A DNA stretch of 64,000 bases, taken from assembly GCF_000424265.1 (NCBI RefSeq), contig NZ_AUJO01000008.1, positions 115,579 to 179,578 on the forward strand. The letters run 5' to 3'. Position numbers and translations under genes: made by a program. Shown here piece after piece: positions 1-10,047 of this stretch. This DNA is from Butyrivibrio sp. WCD3002 (GTDB lineage Bacteria; Bacillota; Clostridia; Lachnospirales; Lachnospiraceae). The stretch's first letter is position 1. Each line of letters opens with the position of its first letter. Under the pieces are notes generated by a model, which saw only the letters and a program-made list of their open reading frames with translations, made no database searches and was not told where the DNA came from.

Positions 1-543
1 ATCACCTATGACCCGCTTCTTATTGCGGTTTTCGGTGGTATTATAAATGCTGCTGCCATCTGCATGTGCCTTATGGTCGATGCTACAAGCGGCGGAACAG
101 ATTTTATCTCCATATATCTGTCTCAGAAAAAAGGCGTGGATGCTTTTCCCTTTATCCTTGGCATAAATACCGTGATCCTTCTTATAGCAGGAATCTATTT
201 TGGTTGGGATAAAGCTCTTTATTCCATGATATTCCAGTATGTAACCACTCAGGTACTGCATATTCTATACAGAGTTTATCAGCAGCAGACTCTTTTCATC
301 ATCACCGATAAGCCTGCTGAGGTTTGCGACCTTATATACCGCGTAGCCAATCACGGTGCAACTCTGATTCACGGCGAAGGCTCCTTCGAGCATCAGAACA
401 AAATGATCGTATACTCAGTCGTAAGTGCTTCAGATACAAGAAAACTCATCCCCGCGATAAAGGAGATAGACGAAAACGCCTTCATCAACTCTATTCGCAC
501 GGATGAGGTTCGTGGTAATTTCTATTTAAGACCAAGAGATTAA
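1..543 (+). CDS. YitT family membrane protein, C-terminal part only
   Basis: The frame is open from the first base of the window, so the start lies outside; 180 residues are visible before a TAA stop. The visible part begins inside a hydrophobic segment. It then carries the YitT signature DATSGGTDF at about residues 27-35 and two further hydrophobic segments. It ends in a soluble domain of about 80 residues matching DUF2179, with a GATLIHGEGSF stretch. YitT proteins are inner-membrane proteins of unknown transport role; the DUF2179 domain is cytoplasmic. It converges on the zinc-ribbon gene, with only 10 bp between the stop codons and no hairpin in that gap. Confidence 0.9.
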   Translation: MTYDPLLIAVFGGIINAAAICMCLMVDATSGGTDFISIYLSQKKGVDAFPFILGINTVILLIAGIYFGWDKALYSMIFQYVTTQVLHILYRVYQQQTLFIITDKPAEVCDLIYRVANHGATLIHGEGSFEHQNKMIVYSVVSASDTRKLIPAIKEIDENAFINSIRTDEVRGNFYLRPRD

Positions 544-553
544 ATCAATCTTC

Positions 554-1054
554 TTAATATAATCCGCCGATCTCATTTAAAACAGATGCAAAAACAGCGC
601 CAAATGCCATAATGAAAATAAAAGAAAGTACGTAAGCAATTACCATCCAGATGAGCTTGGCTCTTGCCCAGTTCTTCTTGCTTTCCTTTGTACCGTCACT
701 TACTGCCCATACAATAAGCATGATAAAACCAACAAGCGGAATACAGGTAATAAGGAATGTGAGAAGCCAGTCACCAAGCGAAACAGGCTCATTATTCACA
801 GGCATATATCCATAAGAAGCTCCGCCCTGAGGAGCATATCCCATGGGCTGCTGATACTGCGGCTGATAAACAGGCTGCTGGTACAGAGGCTGCTGATACT
901 GCTGTGAAGGAGCAGGTTCATCAGAGTTAACAGTTGAAGCTGCTTCACCCTCGCTTGCAGGTGCCACTGCAGCGTCTTCAACAGGTGCGCCGCAATTAGG
1001 GCAAAAAGCCATATGATCTTCAACATTCGCGTTGCATTTTGAACAAATCTTCAT
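554..1054 (-). CDS. Zinc-ribbon membrane protein with Q/P/Y-rich linker
   Basis: A 166-residue protein. Residues 3-24 form a zinc ribbon with two CxxC pairs (CSKC and CPNC). Residues about 48-85 are a low-complexity linker rich in Gln, Pro and Tyr. Two hydrophobic helices at about 96-118 and 135-158 flank a short basic loop containing KESKKNWARAK. This layout is common in Firmicutes membrane proteins of unknown function, and the metal site probably faces the cytoplasm. A strong ribosome-binding site (AGGAGGA) lies 8 bases before the ATG. A good promoter at 1090-1119 overlaps the end of the upstream SulP gene, so it is probably transcribed on its own. No function can be assigned. Confidence 0.85.
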   Translation of the reverse strand: MKICSKCNANVEDHMAFCPNCGAPVEDAAVAPASEGEAASTVNSDEPAPSQQYQQPLYQQPVYQPQYQQPMGYAPQGGASYGYMPVNNEPVSLGDWLLTFLITCIPLVGFIMLIVWAVSDGTKESKKNWARAKLIWMVIAYVLSFIFIMAFGAVFASVLNEIGGLY

Positions 1055-1089
1055 TTCGAAATCCTCCTCTACAAAACTTTTCTCATAAA

Positions 1090-1119
1090 ATTATACAAAC
1101 TGTTCTGCGCTTATGTAAA
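1090..1119 (-). promoter_or_regulatory. Sigma-A promoter of the zinc-ribbon gene
   Basis: On the minus strand there is TTTACA, an 18-base spacer and a perfect TATAAT. The -35 box lies just inside the 3' end of the SulP coding region and the spacer covers its stop codon. This gives the zinc-ribbon gene its own start site about 30 bases before its ribosome-binding site. Confidence 0.75.
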
Positions 1120-2781
1120 GTCCGCATTCACTTTAGCTGCAAGCTCTAAAGCATCATCAATGTGCGGGCAGAAGTTTTCTTTTCCGACTCTCTCCACAAA
1201 GCCGTCCTTCTCCATGGTTCTCATGGGCTGCTCATTTACATGTGAGAATATGAGGCGTACTCCCTTCTTCTTGCAGTCTTCGTAGAGCATTTCAAGGGCT
1301 CTCATGGCTGTAGCATCAAGAGCAGGAACACTTCTCATTCTGATTACAAGGCATTTTGTAAAGTCCTTGGTAGTGATATTTGCCAGAGCATCAGCATCAC
1401 CAAAGAACATGGGACCACTGATCTCATAAACTCGCACATGCTTGGGAATTACTCTAAGCTCAATGGCATCAGGGTCATTCTCGGGGTCAATATCAGGATC
1501 AACATAAGTCCATCCGCGAACAGATGACTCCTCGCTCATTCTCTTCATGAAAAGGAGACAAGCTGCGATCATACCAACCTCGATAGCAACAACAAGGTCA
1601 AATACTACAGTCAGTACAAATGTCATTACAAGTACAATGATGTCGCTCTTAGGTGCTGTCTTGCAGAGCTTCATGAAGGGTCTCCACTGACACATATTAT
1701 ATGCAACCTGAAAAAGAATAGCAGCGATTGTAGGCATAGGGATAAGTGCTGCATAAGGCATAAGCACCACAAGTACCAGTAAAAGTACAACGGAGTGAAC
1801 CATACCTGCTATAGGAGTTCTACCGCCGTTCTTAATATTAGCAGCGGTTCTTGCGATAGCACCTGTTGCAGGGATACCGCCGAAAAGAACTGATCCGATA
1901 TTACCTGCACCCTGTGCAATAAGCTCCATATTTGATCTGTGCTTTGAACCGATCATTCCGTCTGCAACTACCGCAGAAAGAAGAGACTCAATAGCAGCAA
2001 GTATTGCAATTGTAAATCCGTTTGAGAAGGAAGCCCTTACAAGACTCCATGAAAAGCTGGGTGCATGGAACTTAGGAAGTCCTCCGTTTATCTGGTAGAG
2101 ATCTCCGATTGTATTAACCTTAAGACCTACAACCTTTACCATAAGGATTCCAACGGTAACTGCAATTAAGGATGCAGGAATTTTCTTGAAAAACTTGGGC
2201 CAGATCACAAGAATAAGGAGACATACTACTCCGACGATAACTGCCTGAAAATTTATTGTTCCGATGTTGGCAGCAATAGCCTCCACCTTCTCAACTGTCT
2301 CAATTGTAACTGTTCCCTTGGGATATGTAAGTCCAAGGAAATCCTTAATCTGTCCGATAAGAATTGTAACTGCGATACCTGCGGTAAAGCCTGTGGTAAT
2401 TGTATAAGGAATAAATTTGATCAGGCTTCCCAGCTTGAAAAGCCCCATCAGAATAAGGATTATGCCGGCGATAATGGTAGCCATCATAAGGCCTTCCATT
2501 CCGTTCTTAGCAACAATTCCCGCTACAATTGTGGCAAAGGCTGCTGTGGGACCTGCTATCTGAACACGGCTTCCTCCAAGGAATGAAATAATGAAGCCTG
2601 CAACAATTGCTGTGTAAAGACCTTCTTCAGGGCCAACACCTGAAGCCAAAGCAAGCGCAATTGAAAGCGGCAGTGCAATGATAGCAACAATAATTCCGGA
2701 AATAACATCAGTTGTGAACTGCTTTGCGGAATACTTCTTGATTACCGAAAACAGCATCGGTTTTAGCTTTTCTTTCTTCAT
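1111..2781 (-). CDS. SulP family anion permease with C-terminal STAS domain
   Basis: A 556-residue member of the SulP (SLC26-like) family. Residues about 20-430 form the hydrophobic transport domain, including the conserved opening segment DVISGIIVAIIALPLSIALA. Residues about 450-545 form a STAS regulatory domain (VYEISGPMFFGDAD ... VPALDATAMRALE). Bacterial SulP proteins carry sulfate, bicarbonate or dicarboxylates, and the substrate cannot be read from sequence. No sulfur-assimilation genes are nearby, so sulfate is not favoured over bicarbonate. The ATG has a GAGGA ribosome-binding site. A weak promoter-like pair (TTGCGC, 17 bases, TAGCAT) lies upstream. No terminator follows before the next gene's promoter. 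Confidence 0.93.
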   Translation of the reverse strand: MKKEKLKPMLFSVIKKYSAKQFTTDVISGIIVAIIALPLSIALALASGVGPEEGLYTAIVAGFIISFLGGSRVQIAGPTAAFATIVAGIVAKNGMEGLMMATIIAGIILILMGLFKLGSLIKFIPYTITTGFTAGIAVTILIGQIKDFLGLTYPKGTVTIETVEKVEAIAANIGTINFQAVIVGVVCLLILVIWPKFFKKIPASLIAVTVGILMVKVVGLKVNTIGDLYQINGGLPKFHAPSFSWSLVRASFSNGFTIAILAAIESLLSAVVADGMIGSKHRSNMELIAQGAGNIGSVLFGGIPATGAIARTAANIKNGGRTPIAGMVHSVVLLLVLVVLMPYAALIPMPTIAAILFQVAYNMCQWRPFMKLCKTAPKSDIIVLVMTFVLTVVFDLVVAIEVGMIAACLLFMKRMSEESSVRGWTYVDPDIDPENDPDAIELRVIPKHVRVYEISGPMFFGDADALANITTKDFTKCLVIRMRSVPALDATAMRALEMLYEDCKKKGVRLIFSHVNEQPMRTMEKDGFVERVGKENFCPHIDDALELAAKVNADFT

Positions 2782-2918
2782 AATATCCTCACTTACTAAA
2801 ATATCTAAAATTAAACCAAAAATATGCTAATGCTTTTATCCTGACAGCGCAAGTATTTTTTATAAACCAGAACATCCTGCTGAGCATTTTTTTATTTCAA
2901 AGAAAAATCCCTATGTAA

Positions 2919-2970
2919 TAAAAAGACTCCCGAAGAATAAGCATAAACGCCTATCTTCGGAAGTCTTTTA
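2919..2970 (-). terminator. Rho-independent terminator after the beta-mannosidase gene
   Basis: On the minus strand an interrupted stem pairs AAAGACTTCCGAAGA with the facing CTTCGGGAGTCTTT around a long loop, followed by a run of T. It begins 3 bases after the stop codon and closes the ABC transporter/beta-mannosidase operon. Confidence 0.8.
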
Positions 2971-2972
2971 AA

Positions 2973-5594
2973 TTATCTTATGTCATATACACTCTTAAGT
3001 CTTAAATTGGAAGCATCACCGGAAATAATATCAACGGTAACTTCACCTGCGTTCATATCAAAGTAATTATCTGAAAGAACAAGGTCTTCATTGTCATTAA
3101 GAATCTCAACACCTCTTGCATATGCATCAGCCTTAACGGTAATCTTACCGTCATGAACTGTGGCAGAAAGCTTAGGATTCTGATACTTGAAGTACTTAGG
3201 CATTGTGAAGATAACGGTTCCTGATGAAACCACCTTGCCATCAACCTCTACTTCGTAGCTTACATACTGGCTGAATCTGTCCGCATCTGCAAAATCAACC
3301 TTCTTTGTCCATACACTGGAAAGAGCAGGTACATGGATTGTGCCGTTACTTCCGGCGCTGCCGGGATTCTCTTCTCTCTCAGAATCAAACTCTGCTACAC
3401 CTTCCTTAAGGATTTTACCTGAAGCATCCCTCAAGGCCCAGCGAACCTTTGCCTCGATATCCTGTCTTGTCTCGTTGGCAACACTGAATACCGCCTCTTG
3501 CTTAATCTCTCTGGGGAGCCAGTTAAGCTGCTGAGGATTGGTCATCTCGCCCTCTTCCTGACAGGAAACAAGGATCGGAGCAAAGAATCTCTTCTCTGCA
3601 TAGTGGAGAGCCTTAAGTCTTCCGCAGTAGTCGATACTTGCCCAGGAAGCAACGGGCCAGCAGTCATTGAGCTGCCATACTACAGCGCCCATGCAGCGTC
3701 CGCGGTTTCTTCTAAAGTGCTCAACACCGTATCTGATGGCATCTGCCTGAAGCATCTGAGATGCGTAGATAACGGTTGCAAAATCACTGGGATAACGATA
3801 GGTCTGCTGCATGTAGTTCATTATCTTACCGTTAGCAGCGCCATTTCTCTGGTGTTTTTCCATAATATAGGAGAAAACATTCTTATCTTCAGGATCATCC
3901 GTAAAGCTCTCAACAGTTTTCTCTGCAGGGAAGGACTGGAATCCAAACTCTGAGAGGAATCTGAAATAGAACTGTCTGTATGCTGAGAAGGGCTGGTTAC
4001 CATGCCATACTTCCCAATAGTGAACATCTCCTCTGTTCTCATCATTGGGTTCTTCAAAGCATCCGCCTGAAGAAGGTGAAGCAGGCCAGTAGTAAACATC
4101 AGGAGCATACTCCTTCATCATATTAGGGATGATATATTCGAACATTATTGTATAATCGCGCTTCTCTGTCTTCTTTGTAACCCATACGCCATAATCAACG
4201 AACATCTCCATCTCGTTATTACCGCACATAAGTCCAAGGGATGCGTGGTGGCGAAGTCTTAAGAGGTTATCCTTGAACTCTGCCTTGATGTTGGCCTCAA
4301 ATTCAGGTGTAAGATCATATACACCGCAGGCAAACATGAAGTCTTCCCAAACAAGAAGTCCAAGCTCGTCACAAATATCAAAGAACCAGTCATCGGGATA
4401 GTATCCGCCGCCCCATACTCTTATGGAGTTATGGTTTGCAAATACCGCTTTTTCAAGGAGCTTTCTTGTAACTTCAGGGGTAACTCTTCCAAGAAGATGA
4501 TCCTCAGGGATATAGTCTGCACCCATTGCAAAGACCTTTACGCCATTTACAACAAAGCAGAATTCATTGCCCCATTTATCTTTCTGAGTGCTTACCGTGC
4601 AGGTTCTAAGACCGATTTTTCTCTCCCATACATCAAGCGTATTTCCTGCATCATCTTTGAGGGTTACCTTAACTGTATAAAGAGGCTGCCTGCCGTAGCC
4701 ATTGGGCCACCAAAGCTTAGGATTATCAATCTTGATCTCTGTACCCTTAACATCCTCCCAAAGACTATCTACTGCATTTGTAGGTGTCTGGGCACCGCTC
4801 TTTGCATAGTTGAATATAGCATCGCTTATCTCCATATGCTCAGAAGAGATATTTTCGCAGTTTATCACTTCACCATCAGGAGATGTGATCTCAACGTCAA
4901 ATTTCAGATCGTTTTTATCTACAGACAGATCTCTTATGGACGGCTTTAGTTCCAAAACAACGCTTCCGCTTTCATTGCCTGCATCATCAATCTTCACATT
5001 GTCATGATTCTGACTGATCAAAACAGATTCAAATCTCGCCTTGTTAAAGCAAATGACAGAGATTGGTCTGAATATTCCGGCATCGGGAAGGTGTGCGCCC
5101 CAGTCCCATCCAAACATGCAGTGCGCTTTTCTGATATGAACAAAGCCGGGCATTGCATCATCTGTACCCTTTGTAGGAGCCTTTTCATAAGCCTCTGCAA
5201 TGAATTTCGTGGGAGAATGGAAATAAACCTTAAGTTCATTTTCATCCTTAAGAATATCTTTTATGTCAAACTCCCAGGTTCTGTGCATGTTATTGACATT
5301 ACCAAGAAGCGTTCCGTTCAAGTATAAGTCCGCAATGGTATCAAGACCATCGCAGTGGAGCATTACAACATCAGATGAATCTGCATCCGCAGGCTTTGCA
5401 AAATTGCAGATGTACTCATAGTCATCATCCATGAGCTTTAACGCTTTGTCTTCGTTATCCTTGAAAAAAGGATCATCCATTTTGCCTTCCCTTAGAAGGT
5501 CAGTGTAAACAGTTCCGGGCACTACGGCATTTATCATGTCGCCATCGCCCACTTTGTGCATTTTCCAGTTTTTGTTAAGTTCCATTTTGTTCAT
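2973..5594 (-). CDS. Beta-mannosidase, glycoside hydrolase family 2
   Basis: An 873-residue GH2 enzyme without a signal peptide, so cytoplasmic. It should release mannose from the non-reducing end of beta-1,4-manno-oligosaccharides. The N-terminal sugar-binding jelly roll (about 1-190) contains the beta-mannosidase stretch MFGWDWGAHLPDAGIFRP. An immunoglobulin-like domain follows, then the catalytic barrel starting near residue 355. The acid/base is Glu461 in the CGNNEME motif and the nucleophile is Glu549 in LSEFGFQSFP, numbered from this start. It lies downstream of a family-5 ABC transporter on the same strand, with a terminator-like hairpin between. That context suggests it degrades imported mannosides. 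The GH27 enzyme at 18.2-20.0 kb could remove galactose branches. Confidence 0.95.
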   Translation of the reverse strand: MNKMELNKNWKMHKVGDGDMINAVVPGTVYTDLLREGKMDDPFFKDNEDKALKLMDDDYEYICNFAKPADADSSDVVMLHCDGLDTIADLYLNGTLLGNVNNMHRTWEFDIKDILKDENELKVYFHSPTKFIAEAYEKAPTKGTDDAMPGFVHIRKAHCMFGWDWGAHLPDAGIFRPISVICFNKARFESVLISQNHDNVKIDDAGNESGSVVLELKPSIRDLSVDKNDLKFDVEITSPDGEVINCENISSEHMEISDAIFNYAKSGAQTPTNAVDSLWEDVKGTEIKIDNPKLWWPNGYGRQPLYTVKVTLKDDAGNTLDVWERKIGLRTCTVSTQKDKWGNEFCFVVNGVKVFAMGADYIPEDHLLGRVTPEVTRKLLEKAVFANHNSIRVWGGGYYPDDWFFDICDELGLLVWEDFMFACGVYDLTPEFEANIKAEFKDNLLRLRHHASLGLMCGNNEMEMFVDYGVWVTKKTEKRDYTIMFEYIIPNMMKEYAPDVYYWPASPSSGGCFEEPNDENRGDVHYWEVWHGNQPFSAYRQFYFRFLSEFGFQSFPAEKTVESFTDDPEDKNVFSYIMEKHQRNGAANGKIMNYMQQTYRYPSDFATVIYASQMLQADAIRYGVEHFRRNRGRCMGAVVWQLNDCWPVASWASIDYCGRLKALHYAEKRFFAPILVSCQEEGEMTNPQQLNWLPREIKQEAVFSVANETRQDIEAKVRWALRDASGKILKEGVAEFDSEREENPGSAGSNGTIHVPALSSVWTKKVDFADADRFSQYVSYEVEVDGKVVSSGTVIFTMPKYFKYQNPKLSATVHDGKITVKADAYARGVEILNDNEDLVLSDNYFDMNAGEVTVDIISGDASNLRLKSVYDIR

Positions 5595-5651
5595 GTCAGT
5601 ACCTCACTAGAAATTCCAATCATAGATAATTTTCATAATTTTCGCTCTTTA

Positions 5652-5689
5652 CAAAAGCCGGGTAGCTGCAAAATTGCATCCACCCGGCA
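5652..5689 (-). terminator. Terminator or attenuator between transporter ATPase and beta-mannosidase
   Basis: On the minus strand, GCCGGGTGGATGCA pairs with TGCAGCTACCCGGC around a TTTT loop, followed by TTTTGT. Because the beta-mannosidase gene follows in the same direction, this hairpin may lower read-through from the transporter genes or separate two transcripts. Confidence 0.7.
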
Positions 5690-5710
5690 TTAATTTTCAC
5701 ACAGAAGCGT

Positions 5711-6562
5711 TTAATTAGCAACAGTATCAAGATCCCATTTTTCATAGATCTTGGGAACGTCGCTGATAAGTCTCTTTGTGTAGTCAGCCTGAGGATTGAT
5801 GATAACGTCCTCTGCTGAACCTGACTCTACGAACTTACCATGCTCCATGATGTAAACCTTATCGGAAATGTAATAAGCAAGACCGATATCGTGTGTGATG
5901 AAGATGATTGTCATGTTGATCTCATCGCGAAGCTTAAGAAGCATATCGAGGATTGTTGCTCTTGAGCACGCATCGATCATTGACGTAGGCTCATCTGCCA
6001 TAAGAATCTTCGGCTTAAGAAGGAAGATACGAGCGATCATAAGACGCTGCATCTGACCACCTGACAGCTCGAAAGGATACTTATTGGTAAGCTCTGCATA
6101 CTTCAGGTTAACGAAGCTGCAGGCCTCTGTCTTCATCTGGACCTTCTGCTCTTCAGGAAGATTCTTGAAGCCTCTCATGTTGAGACAGTCATCAAGAACT
6201 GCATCTATCTTATAGAAGATATTATATGAAGAGAAAGGATCCTGGAATATAGGCTGAATGTTCTTCCAATATTCCTTCTTCTTTGCATTTGTGCTGATAT
6301 CACGGGGCTTGCCCTGATACTCAATTGTTCCTTCTGTTGTGCTGATAAGTCCGAGAAGCATCTTGGAAAGAGTTGTCTTACCACTTCCTGACTCACCAAC
6401 TATTGAAATAATCTCACCTTCGTTGAAATCAAAGTCAACATGATCAACTGCCACCGTCTGTACCTTACCAACGCCGAAAACCTTGGTAAGTCCTCTACCT
6501 GAGAGGCAAGGCTTGGATTCAGTCGAATTCTGTTTCGGGCTCTGGTTTTGATTCGTTGCCAT
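5711..6562 (-). CDS. ABC transporter ATP-binding protein, OppF type
   Basis: A 283-residue ATPase of the oligopeptide/dipeptide family. It has Walker [10 protein letters not shown] near residue 55, signature LSGGQMQR, and Walker B with the following Asp ([12 protein letters not shown]). It ends soon after the ATPase core and lacks most of the C-terminal oligopeptide-transporter extension seen in the partner OppD-like protein. The ATG at 6562 is chosen because the GGGAGG site is 9 bases away; an in-frame ATG at 6568 is only about 3 bases from it. It overlaps the end of the preceding ATPase gene by about 44 bases, which indicates translational coupling. It energises import through the two permeases at 7635-9899. 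Confidence 0.93.
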   Translation of the reverse strand: MATNQNQSPKQNSTESKPCLSGRGLTKVFGVGKVQTVAVDHVDFDFNEGEIISIVGESGSGKTTLSKMLLGLISTTEGTIEYQGKPRDISTNAKKKEYWKNIQPIFQDPFSSYNIFYKIDAVLDDCLNMRGFKNLPEEQKVQMKTEACSFVNLKYAELTNKYPFELSGGQMQRLMIARIFLLKPKILMADEPTSMIDACSRATILDMLLKLRDEINMTIIFITHDIGLAYYISDKVYIMEHGKFVESGSAEDVIINPQADYTKRLISDVPKIYEKWDLDTVAN

Positions 6563-7562
6563 TTGCATATACCTCCCTAAGTTTTCTTACTGACATCAGG
6601 CAGCGATAACATCTGCCATTCTCAAATTCCTTCTCATCCGGTGCCATTGCTGTACATGTGGGTACTGCATAAGGACATCTGGGTGCAAATCTGCATCCCT
6701 TAGGCGGGTTCTTCAGGTTCGGAGGTGTGCCGCGAAGAGCGGTGAGCTCGTGTGCCTTCATTCCTTCCTCAGGAACGATGATGGATCCCATAAGACCCTT
6801 AGCATAAGGATGAACCGGATCGAATACCATTTCTTTTGCAGTTCCGACTTCTACGAACTGTCCTGCGTACATTACTGCGATATCATCAGTAACGTTATAC
6901 AGAAGCGGAAGCTCATGCGTGATGAAGATCATGGACTTGATGTAACCCTTTTCCATGAGCTGTCTCATCATACGGATAACCATCTTCTGAGATGTAACGT
7001 CAAGAGCTGATGAAGGCTCGTCCGCAATAAGTACCTTAGGTGAAAGGATAGTAGAAATAGCGATTACGGTACGCTGTTTCATACCACCTGAAAGCTCAAC
7101 AGCGTGCTTCTCAAGAACCTCTTCGGGAAGTCCAAGCTCAGCGAAACGCTCTCTTGCCATGTCATAAATTTCTTTCTTTGTCATCTTAATTCCATGAGCA
7201 TGGATAACGTCCTCTATGAAACGGATGATCTTCTGTGTAGGGTTCAGAGCATTCATAGCTGCCTGAGGGATGTATGCTATCTCGTTACCGAGAATTCTAC
7301 GGCGTACATCGTCGGGCTTCATATTTGAAATTGTCTGACCATCTACTATAATGTCACCGCTTATATAATGAAGCGGAGCGAAATAGTAACCCATAAGGGA
7401 AAGTGCGAGTGTTGACTTACCACATCCGGATTCTCCGGCAATACCCAGTGATTTTCCTTCTTCTACTTTCAGGGAAACACCATCAACCGCATACACGTCC
7501 TCATGGAATCTGGTTACATATTTTGTTTTGAGGTCCTTAACCTCAAGCATTACTTTTCCCAT
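6519..7562 (-). CDS. ABC transporter ATP-binding protein, OppD type
   Basis: A 347-residue ATPase. Walker [10 protein letters not shown] is at residues 43-51, the signature LSGGMKQR near 162, and Walker B is [12 protein letters not shown]. The C-terminal extension (about 255-330) carries the cysteine-rich oligopeptide-transporter segment [15 protein letters not shown] plus a later CYRC. Some OppD/DppD proteins bind an iron-sulfur cluster at such cysteines; that is family knowledge, not shown here. It has an AAAGG ribosome-binding site. It follows the second permease gene by 72 bases and overlaps the OppF-like gene. Together these ATPases form a heterodimer. Peptide or oligosaccharide substrate cannot be told from the ATPases alone. 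Confidence 0.95.
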   Translation of the reverse strand: MGKVMLEVKDLKTKYVTRFHEDVYAVDGVSLKVEEGKSLGIAGESGCGKSTLALSLMGYYFAPLHYISGDIIVDGQTISNMKPDDVRRRILGNEIAYIPQAAMNALNPTQKIIRFIEDVIHAHGIKMTKKEIYDMARERFAELGLPEEVLEKHAVELSGGMKQRTVIAISTILSPKVLIADEPSSALDVTSQKMVIRMMRQLMEKGYIKSMIFITHELPLLYNVTDDIAVMYAGQFVEVGTAKEMVFDPVHPYAKGLMGSIIVPEEGMKAHELTALRGTPPNLKNPPKGCRFAPRCPYAVPTCTAMAPDEKEFENGRCYRCLMSVRKLREVYANGNESKPEPETEFD

Positions 7563-7634
7563 ACTTAACCTTTTCCTTTACTGTTCTTAGTGTCAGCATT
7601 TTGCTGATCACATTTCCATAGTTACGTCTTAACA

Positions 7635-8879
7635 TCAGTCACGAAGCTGCGGGTTGAATACCTGATCCAAACCTGTATTCATAAGGTTCAGTGAGAATGA
7701 AATAAGTGCGATCAGGATTACTACCGGGAAGTATGCCCACCATGAACCATTAAGGTGTGCTGAGTAGGTCATAGCCCACTGCATCATAAGTCCCAGTGTT
7801 GCGGTTTTTGTAGTTGCAGGTCCAAGTCCGATCATTGAAAGCTGTGCCTCTGCAAGGATTCCTGAAGAAATCTGGAGAATAAAAGCCATTACTACATAAG
7901 AAGCGATGTAAGGAAGGATGTCCGTGAAAATGATACGGAACATACTGTGTCCTGACAGCTTACTTAAGTTAACGTGATCTCTGTTTCTAAGAGATATAAC
8001 CTGTGAACGAACGGAACGTGTAGTCCAGGGCCATGATGTAACTCCGATGATGATACCTACCATCGCAATACCTCTTGCGTTATCACCTACTGAGTAGGAA
8101 ATAAGAATAAGGATTACGAATGAAGGAATAACTGTAAACAGGTTTGTAATGAAAATAATGATGTTATCGGCAAGACCACCCATGTAACCTGCAAGAAGTC
8201 CAAGGATAAGTCCTATAGCTGTTGCAATAGTTCCTGCAAGAAGACCGATCTTAAGTGAAGACTTTGTAGCTGCTATAAGCTCTGTCAAAACGTCACGACC
8301 AAAGTTATCTGTTCCGAGAATAAATGTCTTTTTAGTTACATCATTGATATTTACATAGTCTGTATCCTTAATAACCTTGCTCTGAGCAAGTGCGCCTTCT
8401 TCATCTTTTTCAGCGATGATAACGCCTGAATCCTTGAGCGCTGCATTGATCTCGTTGTTAAGTCTCTTAAGAGCTTTTCTCTTAGCTGTTGTAAGTCCCT
8501 TATACTTTGTATCAGGATCGTAGTTTGCTTTCCACTGTTCTACAAGAGCCTCTGCATCAGTAACATCGATTTCTGATTCAGCAATGCCTGCCTGCTTAAT
8601 GAGGAACTGCTGGATTTCAGATCTTGTGTCTATATCAAGTACAGCTTCAAGCTTGGAAAACTCTTTGGGAAGCTGAAGTGTATAGCTCTTACTGAGTGTT
8701 GACTCTTCTATAGATACATAGGTTCCGGGCTTAAAGAAGTTACCCTGACCGATCATCTGAAGAGGATCAGCTGTTACAAAAATAGGATAGATAATACATG
8801 TTGCGATAATAACTACAAATATGCAAAATCCAAAGAGGAATTTACCTGAATGGAAAACTTGCTTTAATGTGTTTTTCAT
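7635..8879 (-). CDS. ABC transporter permease, DppC type, with large extracellular insert
   Basis: A 414-residue inner-membrane permease, longer than the usual 280-300 residues of DppC proteins. One transmembrane segment at about 15-33 is followed by a hydrophilic insert of roughly 160 residues (about 40-200). The normal permease core comes next, with five more helices. The core includes the BPD_transp_1 coupling region around GHSMFRIIFTDILPYI. The core opens with TFILGTDNFGRDVLT, typical of DppC/OppC. The insert should lie outside the membrane and may contact the binding protein. The ribosome-binding site AAGGGGG is strong. The gene is 15 bases downstream of the partner permease. Confidence 0.93.
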   Translation of the reverse strand: MKNTLKQVFHSGKFLFGFCIFVVIIATCIIYPIFVTADPLQMIGQGNFFKPGTYVSIEESTLSKSYTLQLPKEFSKLEAVLDIDTRSEIQQFLIKQAGIAESEIDVTDAEALVEQWKANYDPDTKYKGLTTAKRKALKRLNNEINAALKDSGVIIAEKDEEGALAQSKVIKDTDYVNINDVTKKTFILGTDNFGRDVLTELIAATKSSLKIGLLAGTIATAIGLILGLLAGYMGGLADNIIIFITNLFTVIPSFVILILISYSVGDNARGIAMVGIIIGVTSWPWTTRSVRSQVISLRNRDHVNLSKLSGHSMFRIIFTDILPYIASYVVMAFILQISSGILAEAQLSMIGLGPATTKTATLGLMMQWAMTYSAHLNGSWWAYFPVVILIALISFSLNLMNTGLDQVFNPQLRD

Positions 8880-8894
8880 TTAAATCCCCCTTTC

Positions 8895-9899
8895 TTAATC
8901 CATCTGATTAGCCTTAACTCGAGGATCGATAACACCATAGAGGAGCTCGACCGCAAGGTTAGCTACAAGTACCATGATTGTAATAATAAGTGTACAAGCT
9001 GACAGCAGAGGATAATCCTGACCGTTTACAGCTGTAAGAAGTGTCATACCAAGTCCTGGATAGGAGAATACCATCTCTGCTACGAGAGCACCACCCATCA
9101 TTGTACCAAGTGAAAGAGCAAGACCTGTGATCTGAGGAAGCATAGCGTTTCTGAACACATATCCAACGATCTTTCTGTCCTTGATACCAAGGAATCTTGA
9201 ATATTTTACATAGTCTGCATTTAACTCATATATTGACATTGAACGCATACCGATTGCCTGACCACCGATTGTGATAAGCACGATTGACCAGAAAGGCAGC
9301 TGATAGTGCGAAATAATCGATTTAATGAATGTCCAGCTTGCTGAAGGAATAAGATCATATCCATATCCACCTGAAGAAGGTGCAATCCTTAACTTAATCG
9401 CAAACAGGAAAAGAAGAACTGTTGCCATACCGAATGCAGGAACGTTACCGATGAAAAGGAAAATAGGAAGAATAGCCTTATCGAATACGCCCTTGATATA
9501 AGCGGCAATAGCACCAAGAATATTTCCGAGGATCCATCCTACGATAATTGCAGGGAGCTGCAGACATACAGTCCACCATACTGCTTTTGCAATTATGTCT
9601 GAAACAGGTCTGGGATACTGGCTGAATGATACGCCGAAGTCACCCCTTAATGCGTTGCCGAGCCACATGAAGAACTGCTTGTACATGGGCTCATTTATGC
9701 CGAACCTTGTTGCATAATCATTAATTACTTTCTGGATAGCCGTGGAATCCGTCATACCACTTACTGCCTTTGATGCGAGAGCGGAAACAGGATTTCCGGG
9801 CATCAGGCGCGGCAGAATAAAGTTGAGGATTACGGCAAAGATGAGTGTCAGAAAATACCAGAAAAGTTTCTGACCGTAGTATTTTTTATACCCTTTCAA
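8895..9899 (-). CDS. ABC transporter permease, DppB type
   Basis: A 334-residue inner-membrane permease with six predicted helices. It has the DppB-like N terminus ([15 protein letters not shown]), the loop [21 protein letters not shown], and a C terminus ending [14 protein letters not shown]...IDPRVK. The start codon is TTG, with GGGAGG 8 bases upstream; no ATG fits better. It pairs with the DppC-type protein to form the membrane channel. A hairpin at 9982-10017 lies between this gene and the binding-protein gene, so the binding protein is probably made in excess. Confidence 0.94.
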   Translation of the reverse strand: MKGYKKYYGQKLFWYFLTLIFAVILNFILPRLMPGNPVSALASKAVSGMTDSTAIQKVINDYATRFGINEPMYKQFFMWLGNALRGDFGVSFSQYPRPVSDIIAKAVWWTVCLQLPAIIVGWILGNILGAIAAYIKGVFDKAILPIFLFIGNVPAFGMATVLLFLFAIKLRIAPSSGGYGYDLIPSASWTFIKSIISHYQLPFWSIVLITIGGQAIGMRSMSIYELNADYVKYSRFLGIKDRKIVGYVFRNAMLPQITGLALSLGTMMGGALVAEMVFSYPGLGMTLLTAVNGQDYPLLSACTLIITIMVLVANLAVELLYGVIDPRVKANQMD

Positions 9900-9981
9900 T
9901 TGAAAAACCTCCCTTCTGCTATCATACGCCGGTTATTTTTTACCATTTTTACCGATTTTTGACTGATTTTTCTGATAATTA

Positions 9982-10017
9982 GGGCTGCCGTAAGAGTTTT
10001 TGCCCTAACGGCAGCCC
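9982..10017 (-). terminator. Hairpin between binding-protein and permease genes
   Basis: On the minus strand GGGCTGCCGTTAGGGCA pairs imperfectly with the facing TAACGGCAGCCC-type arm: the outer ten bases GGGCTGCCGT pair perfectly with ACGGCAGCCC. The following sequence, TAATTAT, is a weak U tract. This may be a partial terminator or an mRNA-stabilising stem. Either would explain a higher level of binding protein than of membrane proteins. Confidence 0.6.
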
Positions 10018-10047
10018 TGATTTAACTAATTACTTTTTCAGTTTTTA

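Noticed and set aside
3498..3953. Plus-strand ORFs of up to 172 residues opposite the beta-mannosidase gene (also 4431-4949)
   Set aside because: They are antisense frames opened by codon bias of the real gene; no ribosome-binding site and no domain.
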